Translations under genes and position numbers: made by a program
Assembly (NCBI GenBank): GCA_028281885.1
Contig: JANQJA010000013.1
Span: forward strand, 1-64,000
Direction: 5' to 3'
Length of the DNA: 64,000 nucleotides
Source: Pseudomonadales bacterium
GTDB lineage: Bacteria; Pseudomonadota; Gammaproteobacteria; Pseudomonadales; Azotimanducaceae
The notes under the pieces: model-generated
Databases searched by the model: none
What the model was told of the DNA's origin: nothing
Seen by the model: only the letters and a program-made list of their open reading frames with translations
Shown: piece after piece, positions 1-6,010 of the stretch
How positions within the stretch are numbered: the first letter of the stretch is position 1
Layout of the letters: every line of letters starts with the position of its first letter

Positions 1-127
1 CGGTATCGCTAACTTTTAGGAAGTTTTTGGCATTTTCTCTGGATTTAGTATGAATGTACTCAAATCGCTCTTCGGTCTTGTCGTAGTTTTTAGACGCTCC
101 GTCCCAAAACTCTTCCGGTTTGCTCAT
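1..127 (-). CDS. SAM-dependent methyltransferase, partial (cassette 18)
   Basis: The first 42 codons of a cassette gene that runs out of the window at position 1. ATG is at 127-125. The visible protein begins MSKPEEFWDGASKNYDKTE and continues with an ERFEYIHTKSRENAK-like stretch. This is the N-terminal pre-motif helix typical of small class I methyltransferases, where a glycine-rich SAM-binding motif I would follow just outside the window. The gene lies directly downstream of attC A, in the cassette orientation. The family assignment rests on the N-terminus only. The substrate cannot be guessed. Its own attC site lies outside the window. Confidence 0.6.
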   Translation of the reverse strand, partial: MSKPEEFWDGASKNYDKTEERFEYIHTKSRENAKNFLKVSDT

Positions 128-147
128 GCTCTATACCTGTGGGGAAA

Positions 148-262
148 ACATAACATCTGGTTAAAGCTGCCAGGCCGTTCTGGCGCGAAGCTTGCGAAAG
201 CAAGCGACCGGGGTCGCGCACGACTGACAGGTTCCCTAGTCTGCTTCAGTTTCATGTTAGAC
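148..262 (-). repeat. attC site A (of the GNAT cassette)
   Basis: 115-bp integron recombination site. In cassette orientation R'' is GTCTAAC (262-256) and R' is GTTATGT (154-148). The L'' arm reads GAAACTGAAGC and the opposite arm GCTTTAAC. It belongs to the subfamily with CAGGTTCCyTnGTC in the 5' half, also seen at sites E, G, H, J and O. The stop codon TAA of the upstream acetyltransferase lies inside R''. Confidence 0.9.
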
Positions 263-742
263 GCGGCGTGACCGAAAAACCTGTTTCGGGCCTCTGGGCT
301 GAGCATCTGACTGTTGCTCCGAGTATTCGCCGTCAGTGTACTCGCCGATGATGCTTCGCCAAAAACTTTGGGCGGGTGCGTTGTTCTCGTCCTGAGCGAC
401 GTGCCATGTGCCGGGGAAACGATCAAAGAGCATCGTTGCAGCTAGTTTTCCTACGCCCTTTCGACGGAGACTTCGAACAACGAAGAACTCCGACATTGAG
501 AACGCACCGTCTTCCAACTCGCGGACAAGTGCAAACCCAACTGGTTGATCTTTGTACAAGATCTCGAACGGGTGCCGTTCTTTTTCTGTCCAATAGACGT
601 CGAAGTAGTTTCCGATGCTAAAAAGGCCATCCTGACCAGGAACATCTCCCGTGAACTCGCTCAGATCGTGTTCATAGGCTTGCATCAGATTCCGAATGAT
701 AGGCCGCTCGGATTCAGACGCTAGCTCGACGCGAACATTCAT
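257..742 (-). CDS. GNAT-family N-acetyltransferase (cassette 17)
   Basis: 161-aa protein with a GNAT fold. The acetyl-CoA-binding motif A is visible as a beta strand (EFFVVRSLRRKG) followed by the R-R-K-G-V-G-K pyrophosphate loop at about residues 92-99, and then the helix LAATMLFDRF. The C-terminal segment (HVAQDENNAPAQSFW) is the usual N-x-x-A-x-x-F-W element of motif B. Its acceptor substrate is unknown. GNAT genes are common integron cargo. ATG at 742 is preceded by AGGGCG. The TAA stop is supplied by R'' of attC A. Its upstream boundary is the degenerate site attC B, so this gene may move together with the cold-shock gene next to it. Confidence 0.85.
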   Translation of the reverse strand: MNVRVELASESERPIIRNLMQAYEHDLSEFTGDVPGQDGLFSIGNYFDVYWTEKERHPFEILYKDQPVGFALVRELEDGAFSMSEFFVVRSLRRKGVGKLAATMLFDRFPGTWHVAQDENNAPAQSFWRSIIGEYTDGEYSEQQSDAQPRGPKQVFRSRRV

Positions 743-752
743 CGCCCTAGGC

Positions 753-854
753 GCCTAGCACACAGTTAAGCGGCCGCGCTGAAGCGCGAAGCGCTGATAG
801 GAGTGGTCCGAGGTTGCGACGCGAGGAGCGACCGATTTCAACTGCATATTAGGC
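753..854 (-). repeat. attC site B, degenerate core boxes
   Basis: About 102 bp, with clear attC arms (GTTAAGCGGCC at the left, ATTTCAACTGCAT at the right) and an inner GAAGCGCGAAGCGCTGATAG stem nearly identical to site D. Both core boxes are mutated. R' reads GCTAGGC instead of GTTRRRY, and R'' reads GCCTAAT instead of RYYYAAC. The conserved GTT at the exchange point is lost, so the site is probably inactive. Confidence 0.75.
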
Positions 855-873
855 ACATGTCCTAATTCTTTCG

Positions 874-902
874 TTGACTTTCACCGTTTCAACACCTAGA
901 GT
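874..902 (+). promoter_or_regulatory. Candidate promoter of the reversed csp cassette gene
   Basis: A sigma-70-like pair TTGACT (874-879), 17-bp spacer, TAGAGT (897-902) on the + strand. A start near 909 would give a leader of about 137 nt before the csp ATG, similar in length to the long leader of E. coli cspA mRNA. A perfect cold-box sequence is not seen. The call is inference from spacing and motif only. Confidence 0.45.
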
Positions 903-1045
903 CCGCAACAGCTTTAGAAGCAAACTCTTTTTGTCCCTCCATTTCGTTCTTAGTTTCGTCCTGTAGTTTCAATTTCAGTTTTCTCCATCGCTCTTATCGC
1001 GCGGTTGAACCGTGCTCACAAACTTAATCTACAGGATATCTATCT

Positions 1046-1255
1046 ATGTCAAATACAGTAAACGGAACTGTAAAGTGGTTCAACGAATCAAAAGGATACG
1101 GCTTCATTTCCCAGGAATCTGGGCCGGATGTTTTTGCACATTTCAGTTCAATTCAAGACGCAGGTTTTAAGACCCTTACAGAAGGACAACGAGTCGAGTT
1201 TGTCGTTACCCAAGGCACAAAGGGTCCCCAAGCTGAAAAAATCGTAGCTATCTGA
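1046..1255 (+). CDS. Cold-shock protein, CspA family (cassette 16, reversed)
   Basis: 69-aa single cold-shock domain. The RNA-binding motifs are present: RNP1 as K-G-Y-G-F-I (about residues 16-21) and RNP2 as V-F-A-H-F (about 29-33), with the N-terminal GTVKWFN strand. It should bind single-stranded RNA/DNA in the cytoplasm. AGGA lies 9 nt before ATG. It is the only intact cassette gene on the + strand, opposite to the array, so an upstream array promoter cannot express it. A candidate promoter and long leader precede it. The cassette spans roughly 855-1300 and ends in the degenerate site attC B. Confidence 0.93.
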   Translation: MSNTVNGTVKWFNESKGYGFISQESGPDVFAHFSSIQDAGFKTLTEGQRVEFVVTQGTKGPQAEKIVAI

Positions 1256-1300
1256 AGCTACATTCTCGATGGCGTCGTGCACTCGGCGCCGTCCATATAC

Positions 1301-1426
1301 GCCTAACACCCAGTTAAGCGGCGAAGTCGCCAAGGATCAAAATGTGATTCACATTTTGACCGCAGGTGCTTCGTCCGAGTGACGGAACTCGAAGGGCGAA
1401 GGAACGGCTTCAACTGCATTTTATAC
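1301..1426 (-). repeat. attC site C (of the AAC(6')-like cassette)
   Basis: 126 bp. R' is GTTAGGC (1307-1301). R'' is GTATAAA (1426-1420), where the consensus final C is A. The inner part carries a near-perfect palindrome CAAAATGTGATTCACATTTTG shared only with site Q. The stop TAA of the acetyltransferase lies in R''. Confidence 0.85.
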
Positions 1427-1885
1427 GTCTCTTTCCATACTCATAAAATACGCCGGTTTCCCATTGTCGCCAATAGAAACACGATCAAAAAGGAAACCTG
1501 CCTTCTCATAGCATCGAATTGCTCGAAGATTGTCCGGTGCTGGGTCTATTACAAACTTGGTGTACCCAGCTTCCTTCCCAAGCATCTCGACAAATGACGT
1601 AATAGATGCGGTTCCCACTCCTCGATTCAGATAATCAGACTTAGCTATGAACAGATCCATACCAACAGTACGATCGTTCAAGAGGTAGTACTGGATGTAG
1701 CCAATGGGAACTGATTCGCTTTGAATTATGAATCGGAAGGTTGAATCTGGATCGCTTGAATAATGAGCCGTAACTTTTTCCAGGGTGTCATCACCGTCGT
1801 CCCACCACTCTTTGACATGAGGAAGCTGGAGCCATTCTAGAAGTAATGGGAAGTCCGTTTTCTCAAGTGGCCTGAATGACATCAT
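1421..1885 (-). CDS. AAC(6')-like aminoglycoside-type N-acetyltransferase (cassette 15)
   Basis: 154-aa acetyltransferase of the GNAT superfamily that resembles the AAC(6')-Ib group along its length. It has an N-terminal FRPLEKTDFPLLLEWLQLPH element followed by VKEWW, a PIGYIQYY strand, the R-G-V-G-T acetyl-CoA loop (about residues 89-93) and a C-terminal DPAPDNLRAIRCYEKAGF block, then G-K-P-A-Y-F-M. The NLRAIRCYEKAGF segment is a hallmark of AAC(6')-Ib-type enzymes. In that family the enzyme moves acetyl from acetyl-CoA to the 6'-amine of aminoglycosides. Whether this one does is not shown by sequence. Two ATGs lie in tandem at 1885 and 1882. The TAA stop comes from attC C. Confidence 0.8.
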   Translation of the reverse strand: MMSFRPLEKTDFPLLLEWLQLPHVKEWWDDGDDTLEKVTAHYSSDPDSTFRFIIQSESVPIGYIQYYLLNDRTVGMDLFIAKSDYLNRGVGTASITSFVEMLGKEAGYTKFVIDPAPDNLRAIRCYEKAGFLFDRVSIGDNGKPAYFMSMERDV

Positions 1886-1902
1886 TAGGGAGCCGCTATG
1901 AC

Positions 1903-2004
1903 GTATAACACCCAGTTAAGCGGCCGCGCTGAAGCGGGAAGCGCTGATAGAAGCTATCCGAGGAAGCGACGCGAGGAGCGACCGATTCCAACTGCATGTT
2001 AGGC
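1903..2004 (-). repeat. attC site D (of the hicAB cassette)
   Basis: 102 bp. R' is GTTATAC (1909-1903) and R'' is GCCTAAC (2004-1998). L'' CAGTTGGAATC faces GTTAAGCGGCC. The inner GAAGCGCTGATAG stem is shared with the degenerate site B. The hicB stop TAG/TAA region starts at R''. Confidence 0.9.
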
Positions 2005-2214
2005 AGCTGGTACTTCGACGTAGGTACTATCGGCTGTTGGAGGTGGGACAGGTGTTCCTGACTCTTGCAAACCTTCGATATGAAACTCAATCGCTTCTTT
2101 CATAAGCTCAATCGTCTCCTCTCTGGAGTCGCCTGTCACGGCGCAACCAAGTAGATCTGGAGCGTAGGCAGCGTAGTTAGATTCAGCTTTCTCCACAACG
2201 ATCATGTATTTCAT
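1999..2214 (-). CDS. hicB: HicB-family antitoxin (cassette 14)
   Basis: 71-aa protein beginning MKYMIVVEKAESNYAAYAPD. This is the partial RNase-H-like HicB fold: strand-turn, then YAAYAPDLLGC, then a TREEAIELMKEAI-like helix (here SREETIELMKEAIEFHIEGL). No separate DNA-binding domain follows, so it is the short HicB form. It would neutralise HicA. I chose ATG at 2214, because the upstream in-frame GTG (2226) lies inside the hicA stop region. hicA ends 8 nt upstream and is frameshifted, so the antitoxin now stands alone. The stop codon is inside R'' of attC D. Confidence 0.85.
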   Translation of the reverse strand: MKYMIVVEKAESNYAAYAPDLLGCAVTGDSREETIELMKEAIEFHIEGLQESGTPVPPPTADSTYVEVPAA

Positions 2215-2222
2215 AGGTGGTC

Positions 2223-2409
2223 TCACTTGAGTCCGCTTTGCTTAAGTATACTGTTCAAAGTCCCTGGGGGCACATCATAACTGGGCTTCCCGGCAACCGT
2301 TACCAATCCTGGCTTCTCGGGATGCTTGTACTGTCGGTGACTACCTCTTTGTACGGTGAAGGTACCACCTGTCATCTTCGAGAGTCTTAAGCACATCTCT
2401 GACTTTCAC
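2223..2409 (-). pseudogene. hicA: Frameshifted HicA toxin (cassette 14)
   Basis: Reading from GTG at 2409 gives VKVRDVLKTLEDDRWYLHRTK, then R and a TAG stop (2343-2341). The next frame continues as GSHRQYKHPEKPGLVTV and then AGKPSYDVPPGTLNSILKQS, ending at TGA 2225-2223. Together these form a full HicA mRNA-interferase fold, including the G-S-H catalytic motif. One extra base around 2346 breaks the frame just before G-S-H. Without it the junction would read R-T-K-G-S-H, the family pattern. Unless the base is a sequencing or assembly error, the toxin is dead while the antitoxin survives. Confidence 0.8.
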
Positions 2410-2414
2410 GTGGT

Positions 2415-2513
2415 GCCTAACACCGGGTTAGGCGGCCGGGACGTTCTAGCGCGCCAATTGCGTCAGCAAGCGGCGTGACAGGTTCCTTCGTCAGCTTCAA
2501 CTTCATGTTATGT
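2415..2513 (-). repeat. attC site E (of the HEPN-like cassette)
   Basis: 99 bp. R' is GTTAGGC (2421-2415) and R'' is ACATAAC (2513-2507). The L'' arm GAAGTTGAAGCTG faces GGGTTAGGCGG, which differs from the usual GTTAAGC. It belongs to the CAGGTTCC subfamily. Confidence 0.85.
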
Positions 2514-2742
2514 TCCGCGATCTCAGGCACGCCGTACTGGTTCTTTAGTTCGGCCATGATGGCTCCTCGCGCCATGAGAAATGCTTTCAGGGACAGTTCA
2601 ACCGACTGGCCGAGTAAGAAAAGTAAGGCATGAAAATGCCAACGTTTTGGCGTATCGCGAGTATATCGGCGGCCTCTAAAAAGTCACTCCCGTATCGCCA
2701 CATTCCGAATGCAGTCGTACGGGATGGGGCCGGCTTTGGCAT
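2507..2742 (-). pseudogene. Broken HEPN-like gene (cassette 13)
   Basis: No intact ORF fills this cassette. From ATG 2742 the protein reads MPKPAPSRTTAFGMWRYGSD, then FLEAADILAIRQNVGIF, and then a junk tail to TGA at 2589-2587. Shifting frame near 2633-2637 restores LLFLLGQSVELSLKAFLMAR, a typical HEPN-type helix, followed by GAIMAELKNQYG. After that the sequence runs into attC E, so the C-terminal part of the usual domain is missing. I infer a gene broken by a one-base shift and truncated at its end. HEPN proteins are often RNases or toxin partners, but no R-x4-6-H motif can be seen here. Confidence 0.5.
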
Positions 2743-2813
2743 CTAAACACCAAGTCAATCGGAGTGACACATCCGAGCTGCCGCCAGGCCGTGACTTAAA
2801 CTGCATGTTATGT
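2741..2813 (-). repeat. attC site F, short and degenerate (of the DUF3883 cassette)
   Basis: Only about 73 bp. R'' is a good ACATAAC (2813-2807) and the L'' arm is GCAGTTTAAG. The left end reads ATCTAAACACCAAGTCAATC, with an extra A and altered arm bases, so R' deviates from GTTRRRY. It may be weak or inactive. Confidence 0.65.
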
Positions 2814-2820
2814 GCACCCT

Positions 2821-4008
2821 TCACGGTCTTGCGGAATAGGATTCAGGCCTAAGTGAAAAATGATCAAACACGTTTCCTTGTCGGAGATACAAACGCGGCG
2901 CCTTCCGAAAGTCAAACACACGGTATAGGAAGTAACTACTTTCGTGTCGCTGAGAGAAGCTCACTTCATTCTTCGAGATGAAGAAAGGAGTCTCAATTCC
3001 GTGTTTTGTTGTCTTTGCTTCAATGAAGCGATCCGAGCCATCTACGTTGTATGAGCGAATATCGTACCCAGCTCCGTCTCCTCGTGCTAGGGACGTGTGT
3101 TCGATCTGATCGGAAAGGTTTTCTTTGCCTTTGTAGATCAGTCTTGCTCTCTCGAAATTTAGAACGAACTCTTCACCCAACTGCCCGAGTTTACGATTAG
3201 TCGCTTCAATCTCCAGAAAACTTCTTTTGGTAGGAAAGTACCCAGGTGATGATTCTTCTCTTACCCCCTTCTGGACAAAAGTTTCTGGAGGGGCAACGAC
3301 CGATTCGAGGATGTTCTCCACGCTCGGTGGATCAGGTACTTTCTCTGCGTCTCTTTCTAGAAGAGCCTGAAGTTTGGGATTAGCAACCAAATAGTCCAGC
3401 ACCGCATCAGGTAGCAATTGGCGTTGGTAGTTCTTGAGTGGTTTGTATCCGGAAATGTATGGCAGCCCTAACTCAATCATCAGTGCACTAATGTTCATAT
3501 GTTTTGAGTCGATGGATCCATGCGATCTAGCGTCTAGAGAAGACATTATGAGGCGTCGGTGTTCAGTCTTGTTGTATTTTTTCCCTTGAAGTTCCAATTG
3601 GAGCATGTCGAAATAGTCAGCGACTATTATCTCTACTTCTTTACCGTTCCATGGTTTCAAACGAGTATCCTGGCTCCGCCTCTTGCGCTCACTTGCGAGT
3701 TCGATGTTTCTCGACCTCTCTTTCAGTCTACCTCCCTCAGAATAGCTTTCTAACAAAGCGAGAATGTACGACGAGTTTCTTGTATCGTCGGTGTAATCCT
3801 TCGATTTTAAAGAACCGCGCTTAATGAAGAGGTCGAAAAGTCGGGCGATGTCTTTATTCAATTGGACTCGAGGCTTGCCAGTCGTGGCGGGCGTGTAGGT
3901 AAACCCATTTTCGTCAACCGAGACATAAAACTGGCTTCGTCTGCCAATTGTCTTGATTGCAATGCCTTCCATCGAAGCTACATGCTGTTTGAATTCTCTG
4001 AGATTCAC
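2821..4008 (-). CDS. DUF3883-like PD-(D/E)XK nuclease-domain protein (cassette 12)
   Basis: 395-aa protein and the largest cassette gene. The C-terminal domain (about 272-385) looks like DUF3883, a PD-(D/E)XK nuclease fold. It has LGQLGEEFV (helix with Glu), GAGYDIRSY (Asp about 316) and FIEAKTT (Glu about 330, Lys about 332), then a strand and FLYRVFDF. The middle block (EVEIIVADYFDML, NKTEHRRLI, KHMNISALMIELG, YISGYKP) is a domain I know from restriction-endonuclease-like and other defence-type proteins. Together these suggest a DNA-targeting enzyme, possibly phage defence, which is inference. I chose GTG at 4008, with GGAG 6 nt upstream. A longer frame to 4032 would start inside attC G. 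Confidence 0.72.
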   Translation of the reverse strand: MNLREFKQHVASMEGIAIKTIGRRSQFYVSVDENGFTYTPATTGKPRVQLNKDIARLFDLFIKRGSLKSKDYTDDTRNSSYILALLESYSEGGRLKERSRNIELASERKRRSQDTRLKPWNGKEVEIIVADYFDMLQLELQGKKYNKTEHRRLIMSSLDARSHGSIDSKHMNISALMIELGLPYISGYKPLKNYQRQLLPDAVLDYLVANPKLQALLERDAEKVPDPPSVENILESVVAPPETFVQKGVREESSPGYFPTKRSFLEIEATNRKLGQLGEEFVLNFERARLIYKGKENLSDQIEHTSLARGDGAGYDIRSYNVDGSDRFIEAKTTKHGIETPFFISKNEVSFSQRHESSYFLYRVFDFRKAPRLYLRQGNVFDHFSLRPESYSARP

Positions 4009-4023
4009 AGACGTCTCCGGTGC

Positions 4024-4122
4024 CCATAACACCTAGTTAAGCTGCCAACACAAGCTGGCGCAGCGGTTGCGACAGCAAGCGATGTGACAGCTTCGTTGGT
4101 CTGCTTCAACTTCATGTTATGC
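4024..4122 (-). repeat. attC site G (of the Nudix cassette)
   Basis: 99 bp. R' is GTTATGG (4030-4024) and R'' is GCATAAC (4122-4116). L'' GAAGTTGAAGC faces GTTAAGCTGCC. Member of the 99-bp subfamily and nearly identical to sites H and J. Confidence 0.92.
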
Positions 4123-4653
4123 GTTTTCACCATAGAGCTTTGCGACAAAGCGAGGAAGGTCAGGGTCTGTGTTGCTGGGCAACAAATCCTTGTGAAACCA
4201 CCTGGCCTCATTAAACTCGGAGGGGTCAATCTCCAAAAAAGATGTGCGATCTCCCTTGAGTGCGTACCAGAGCGAGATATCTGTATGACCAGCCGTCTTT
4301 CCGACTGTTTCGGTGCTAGTGACAAGGAGCGGCTGCTCAAAAAGAAATGCGCCTTCCAGGTTCAGTTCTTCGAAGCACTCACGCAACGCAGTTTCCTTTG
4401 GATGTTCATCCGGCTCGACATGCCCCCCAGTCGGCAGCCATCTCTCCGCATTGATGTGGTCGACAAGCAAGACGTACTCACCATCGACAACGGGAAAGTA
4501 CGAGACCAAGTGCTTGTCAGGTGTTGCAGGCTTCTCGGTCCGACAGAGCTCGACGCCCGAGTCAATCCAATCAAGAACGGCTTCGATAGTGCTGACTTCC
4601 AGATCGTCTAGCGGTTCGATTGAAGATACTTCTTGTCGTATTAGATCTCTCAT
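4117..4653 (-). CDS. Nudix hydrolase (cassette 11)
   Basis: 178-aa protein with a complete Nudix box at about residues 77-99, G-G-H-V-E-P-D-E-H then P-K-E-T-A-L-R-E-C-F-E-E-L. This matches G-x5-E-x7-R-E-U-x-E-E-x-G-U except that the final G is N (LNL). Such enzymes split a nucleoside diphosphate linked to another group, using Mg bound by the REUxEE glutamates. The N-terminal about 45 residues form a predicted helical extension (EAVLDWIDSGVELCRTEKP) seen in some family members. The substrate is unknown. ATG 4653 is preceded by GGGAGG. The stop TAA lies in R'' of attC G. Nudix genes are recurrent integron cargo. Confidence 0.9.
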   Translation of the reverse strand: MRDLIRQEVSSIEPLDDLEVSTIEAVLDWIDSGVELCRTEKPATPDKHLVSYFPVVDGEYVLLVDHINAERWLPTGGHVEPDEHPKETALRECFEELNLEGAFLFEQPLLVTSTETVGKTAGHTDISLWYALKGDRTSFLEIDPSEFNEARWFHKDLLPSNTDPDLPRFVAKLYGENA

Positions 4654-4671
4654 AGCCTCCCGCTTGCGGGC

Positions 4672-4770
4672 GCATAACACCAAGTTAAGCTGCCGACCCA
4701 AATTGGCGCGGCGGTTGCGACAGCAAGCGACGTGACAGGTTCCTTCGTCTGCTTCAACTTTATGTTAGCC
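4672..4770 (-). repeat. attC site H
   Basis: 99 bp, the attC of the unknown gene at 4778-5329. R' is GTTATGC (4678-4672) and R'' is GGCTAAC (4770-4764). L'' AAAGTTGAAGC faces GTTAAGCTGCC. Same subfamily as G and J. Confidence 0.92.
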
Positions 4771-4777
4771 GCCGACA

Positions 4778-5329
4778 TCACTCGAACAGCTTTCTCAAAT
4801 CAATCCCGACTCCCCCAAAGTTCGGCTGCAGCACGATCGCATCGGTGAGTGATCGACGCTCGGCCTTTCGAAAGGAATTTACTACTTCAAAATCTTGCAA
4901 TGCACTCTTCCCTTCGATGTCCCGAAACACTCGATGAATCAGATTCACTACATCAGTAGTTGTGGCGCAACACTTCTTGAGTGGAATGAGCAAGAGTTTG
5001 TCATCGATGGTCCCGTCATCGCGCCATCGCCCTTGATTCTCTTGAAAATATCTCGGATGAAGTGTCGTGATCAGAATGGCGGGCAAGATCTCTTCGCCCG
5101 GCTCGCCGTTGATTCCGTGAGCAGAGAATACTTGGTTTTCAAAGTGAACAGGTTCAACTCCCGCGATGACTACCGATTTTGTCTTGGATGCCATTCGGGC
5201 CATGTTAGTAAAATTCTCGCGCAGCGCCTGAGCCAACGGCTCATGCCAACCATAGTCGAGGACGTAGAGGAAGTAGTTGCGTTTGTCGTCGACGGGCAAA
5301 TTGCCAATATTATGTACGTACAACCCCAT
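4778..5329 (-). CDS. Hypothetical cassette protein, 183 aa (cassette 10)
   Basis: I do not recognise the family. The protein begins MGLYVHNIGNLPVDDKRNYF and contains a likely alpha/beta region (FLYVLDYGWHEPLAQ, SVVIAGVEPVHFENQVF). A segment GEPGEEILPAILITTLHPRYF follows, then DDKLLLIPLKKCCATTTDVV and a helical C-terminus. There is no signal peptide or membrane segment, so it is probably cytosolic. ATG 5329 was chosen because GGGAGG lies about 8 nt upstream, while the longer frame (GTG 5359) starts within attC I. Its TGA stop lies 8 nt before R'' of attC H, so unlike most neighbours it does not use the attC for termination. Confidence 0.75.
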   Translation of the reverse strand: MGLYVHNIGNLPVDDKRNYFLYVLDYGWHEPLAQALRENFTNMARMASKTKSVVIAGVEPVHFENQVFSAHGINGEPGEEILPAILITTLHPRYFQENQGRWRDDGTIDDKLLLIPLKKCCATTTDVVNLIHRVFRDIEGKSALQDFEVVNSFRKAERRSLTDAIVLQPNFGGVGIDLRKLFE

Positions 5330-5350
5330 CTCAGGTGCCTCCCTAAAGGC

Positions 5351-5482
5351 AGCTAACACCCGGCTAAGCGGCGTGCCATGAAAAGAGTAGTTTGCGACAA
5401 AATGGCGAAGCCATTCGCAAACGAAGCCTGGAGTGGCACGTCCGAGTGAGCGTTAGCGAACGACTCCAACCGCATGTTAGAT
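5351..5482 (-). repeat. attC site I (of the GFA cassette)
   Basis: 132 bp. R' is GTTAGCT (5357-5351) and R'' is ATCTAAC (5482-5476). The inner part has the ATGGCGAAGCCAT hairpin typical of the 132-bp subfamily (I, K, L, P and the longer M). Confidence 0.9.
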
Positions 5483-5490
5483 TTCTTTTC

Positions 5491-5898
5491 TCATTCATTT
5501 CTCTCAAAACAGGGTAACTCAGACTCGTCGATCCGAACCCAGTTCGCTCGAGAACTCCACTCATAGTTTGCGCTGGCAAGAACAGAAATGTCATCATCTA
5601 TCGTACCTGCTGGGACAATCATCATCTTTCCGCTACGAGTGAGATGCGGTAATGGGCTGCCGCATGTAGAACACACGCTGGTACCGAAACTTCTCGCGGT
5701 GGGTAGATACCATCTCTTGATCAGAGATTCACCTTGCACAAATTGAACTTGTTCAGGATTGACCAGCATCGCGGTTGCGCGAGATCCACCTGTTTTTTTT
5801 CGACAACGCGAGCAGTAACAGTGCGACAGCTGAAATGGTTCAAAGACCACAAATTCGACAGAACCACATAGACAACTGCCTGAAAGTCGATTGCTCAT
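5491..5898 (-). CDS. GFA-family (DUF636) zinc-binding protein (cassette 9)
   Basis: 135-aa protein of the glutathione-dependent formaldehyde-activating (GFA, Mss4-like) family. Zinc-ligand cysteines sit in the family pattern: GSCLCGSVEF near the N-terminus, then CYCSRCRKKTG, and VCSTCGSPLP near residue 80. The family name comes from an enzyme proposed to form S-hydroxymethylglutathione, but most members have no proven reaction, so the substrate stays open. It is soluble and probably cytosolic. ATG 5898 follows TTGGGGCAAGAT. An upstream in-frame TTG at 5910 is less likely. The stop TGA is just outside R'' of attC I. Confidence 0.88.
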   Translation of the reverse strand: MSNRLSGSCLCGSVEFVVFEPFQLSHCYCSRCRKKTGGSRATAMLVNPEQVQFVQGESLIKRWYLPTARSFGTSVCSTCGSPLPHLTRSGKMMIVPAGTIDDDISVLASANYEWSSRANWVRIDESELPCFERNE

Positions 5899-5911
5899 AT
5901 CTTGCCCCAAA

Positions 5912-6010
5912 ATTTAACACCAAGTTAAGCTGCCGACACAAGCTGGCGCAGCGGTTGCGCAAGCGAGCGATGTGACGGCTTCGTTGGTCTGCTTCAACTT
6001 CATGTTATGC
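5912..6010 (-). repeat. attC site J
   Basis: 99 bp, the attC of the membrane-protein cassette 6005-6343. R' is GTTAAAT (5918-5912) and R'' is GCATAAC (6010-6004). Nearly identical to site G across the arms and inner loop. Confidence 0.92.
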
